Position numbers and translations under genes: made by a program. Shown here piece after piece: positions 6,361 to 7,542 of a stretch of 7,542 nucleotides of DNA (position 1 is the stretch's first letter; each line of letters begins with the position of its first letter). This DNA comes from Gammaproteobacteria bacterium (GTDB lineage: Bacteria; Pseudomonadota; Gammaproteobacteria; Enterobacterales; Psychrobiaceae). The notes under the pieces are model-generated. The model was not told where the DNA came from, searched no databases, and worked only from the letters and a program-made list of their open reading frames with translations. Location: the NCBI GenBank assembly GCA_013214885.1, contig JABSRS010000157.1, positions 1-7,542 of the forward strand. Reading direction: 5' to 3'.

Positions 6361-7542
6361 TACTTAGCTCCCTCAACGTCACTAGTCGTCACAACATCAC
6401 CGGTATTGTTACCCCACGCATTGCGTTCATAAGTTATTACTGCCGCTAATTCTTGTGCAGTTAGCTGACCCGCAAAGGCGGTCATCGCCGTACCAGGCTT
6501 GCCATTAACTACAATATCAATGTGTTTAGTTATATCGCCAAGGGCAATCGGACTGCCTTTTAGTGCTGGGAAAGCACCTGGGATCCCCGCCCCTGACACT
6601 TGATGGCAGGCAGCGCAACGCGCAAGATAAACGCTTTTACCTAAGTCTGGGTTTGCTGATTCTATAGCCGTCGCCACCTCAGTGTTAATCACTTCGGGGA
6701 TTAGCGCTTTTTCCTTGATTGTCGGTTGCGCAGCGATGTCACTAGCTTGAATAACATCCCCCGTGTCATTCCCCCAAGCGTTGCGCTCATAGGTAATAAC
6801 CGCCGCCAGCTCTTTTAAACTAAGTTGCCCTGAAAAAGCCTGCATGGCGGTCATTGCTTGACCATCGCGCACTATCTCGATGTGCTTACTTACCTCGCCT
6901 AATGCAATTGGACTGCCCTTTAAGGCAGGAAAAGCCCCTGCGATACCTTCGCCATTGGTTTGGTGACAAGCCGCACATCTGCTGTCATAAATATTTTTTC
7001 CTAAGATCATCGATTGCTCAATACTCACCGTGGCATTGAGCGATTGTTGTTCGGCCAACTGCTGTGCTTTAACTGCAACTAATTGCTTATCGAGCCACTG
7101 CTGATAATCAGATTCAGATAACACCTTAACCACAATTGGCATAAATCCATGATCTTTTCCACAAAGTTCAGCACACTGACCCCGATAAATCCCTGGCTCA
7201 TTAACAATGGTCCACGCTTCATTGATAAAGCCAGGATTAGCATCTTGCTTGACCGCAAAAGCGGGAACCCACCATGAATGAATAACGTCATCGGCGGTAA
7301 TTAAGAATCGGATCTTTTTATTAACGGGAATGACCAATGGGTTATCGACTTCCAGCAGATAGTTTTCCCCCTTAGGTGCAATGTTTTTAATTTGATCATT
7401 AGGGGTAGTCAATAGGCTGTAGAAACCAAAGTCATCTTCGAAGTATTGATAATGCCACTTCCATTGCGAGCCAGTAATTTGAATCGTGATATCACTTTTG
7501 GAGTTATCTTCCATTTCAATTAACGTTGAAGTGGCTGGTATC
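6360..7542 (-). CDS. coxB: Cytochrome c oxidase subunit II with two C-terminal cytochrome c domains (5' end missing)
   Basis: The frame stays open through the right edge. Before the in-frame ATG at 7512-7514 there are nine further codons (IPATSTLIE), so that Met is internal, and the N-terminal signal and two-helix hairpin lie outside the window. Numbering from that Met, the CuA domain has QWKW (17-20) and all CuA ligands: His79, then Cys114, Glu116, Cys118, His122 and Met125 in CAELCGKDHGFM. After a charged, Gln-rich linker (about 133-168) come two cytochrome c domains, with CAACH at Cys180/Cys183/His184 and at Cys300/Cys303/His304. Likely axial methionines are Met224 and Met344. The subunit takes electrons in at the periplasmic face and hands them to CuA; the two covalent c-hemes probably act as a built-in relay. 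One fused heme is classic caa3, so two is an extended form. The stop overlaps the coxA start. ctaC is the alternative name. Confidence 0.96.
   Translation of the reverse strand, partial: IPATSTLIEMEDNSKSDITIQITGSQWKWHYQYFEDDFGFYSLLTTPNDQIKNIAPKGENYLLEVDNPLVIPVNKKIRFLITADDVIHSWWVPAFAVKQDANPGFINEAWTIVNEPGIYRGQCAELCGKDHGFMPIVVKVLSESDYQQWLDKQLVAVKAQQLAEQQSLNATVSIEQSMILGKNIYDSRCAACHQTNGEGIAGAFPALKGSPIALGEVSKHIEIVRDGQAMTAMQAFSGQLSLKELAAVITYERNAWGNDTGDVIQASDIAAQPTIKEKALIPEVINTEVATAIESANPDLGKSVYLARCAACHQVSGAGIPGAFPALKGSPIALGDITKHIDIVVNGKPGTAMTAFAGQLTAQELAAVITYERNAWGNNTGDVVTTSDVEGAK
6375..7001 (-). repeat. Tandem duplication of the cytochrome c domain within coxB
   Basis: Two copies, at about 6735-7001 (domain 1) and 6375-6641 (domain 2), encode proteins that align without gaps at a fixed offset of 120 residues (360 nt). 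By eye about 70% of residues match, including identical blocks such as GAFPALKGSPIALG and ELAAVITYERNAWGN. Synonymous sites differ widely between the copies, so this is an old duplication under protein-level constraint, not a recent DNA repeat. A linker of about 31 residues with little similarity elsewhere separates them. Confidence 0.9.

Noticed and set aside
7079..7291. Minus-strand open frame of 70 codons inside coxB, and a plus-strand one at 6854-7039
   Set aside because: Both overlap the CuA or cytochrome c coding sequence of coxB out of frame; the peptides look random, so they are shadows.

Overview
This window carries most of an aa3/caa3-type (heme-copper family A) cytochrome c oxidase gene cluster from a moderately AT-leaning gammaproteobacterium. 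An Alteromonadales/Shewanella-like marine bacterium fits best. The evidence is the subunit I sequence, the CtaG-type assembly factor, the small DUF2909 and DUF2970 membrane proteins, and the gene order. This assignment is by recalled resemblance, not by a database search.

Layout, read along the minus strand from the right edge: coxB (subunit II, 5' end outside the window, with two C-terminal cytochrome c domains), coxA (subunit I), ctaG/cox11 (CuB insertion), coxC (subunit III). Next comes a gap of about 240 nt holding a small plus-strand DUF2909 gene. The minus strand then resumes with surf1, a SCO-like CX3C protein of unknown role, cyoE/ctaB (heme O synthase) and sco (CuA metallochaperone). 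At the left edge a plus-strand DUF2970 gene (5' end missing) converges on sco and overlaps its 3' end by 26 nt. There is no gene-free stretch longer than 300 bases.

The genes form one assembly line for a respiratory terminal oxidase. CoxB accepts electrons, probably through its fused c-hemes and then CuA, and passes them to the heme a / heme a3-CuB centre in CoxA; CoxC stabilises the core. CtaG and SCO deliver copper, SURF1 helps heme A insertion, and CyoE makes heme O. Most minus-strand genes are separated by -4 to +22 nt, and several Shine-Dalgarno sequences overlap upstream stop codons, so one polycistronic unit is likely.

The main oddities are these. Heme A synthase (ctaA/cox15) is missing from its usual place between the CX3C protein gene and cyoE. 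CoxB carries a tandem diheme extension that repeats at exactly 120 residues. The DUF2909 gene lies antisense inside the operon. The CX3C protein looks like a SCO relative without the SCO histidine ligand. A 9-bp hairpin inside the DUF2970 gene could end the operon transcript. I see no mobile element, tRNA, rRNA, CRISPR array or clearly new system.
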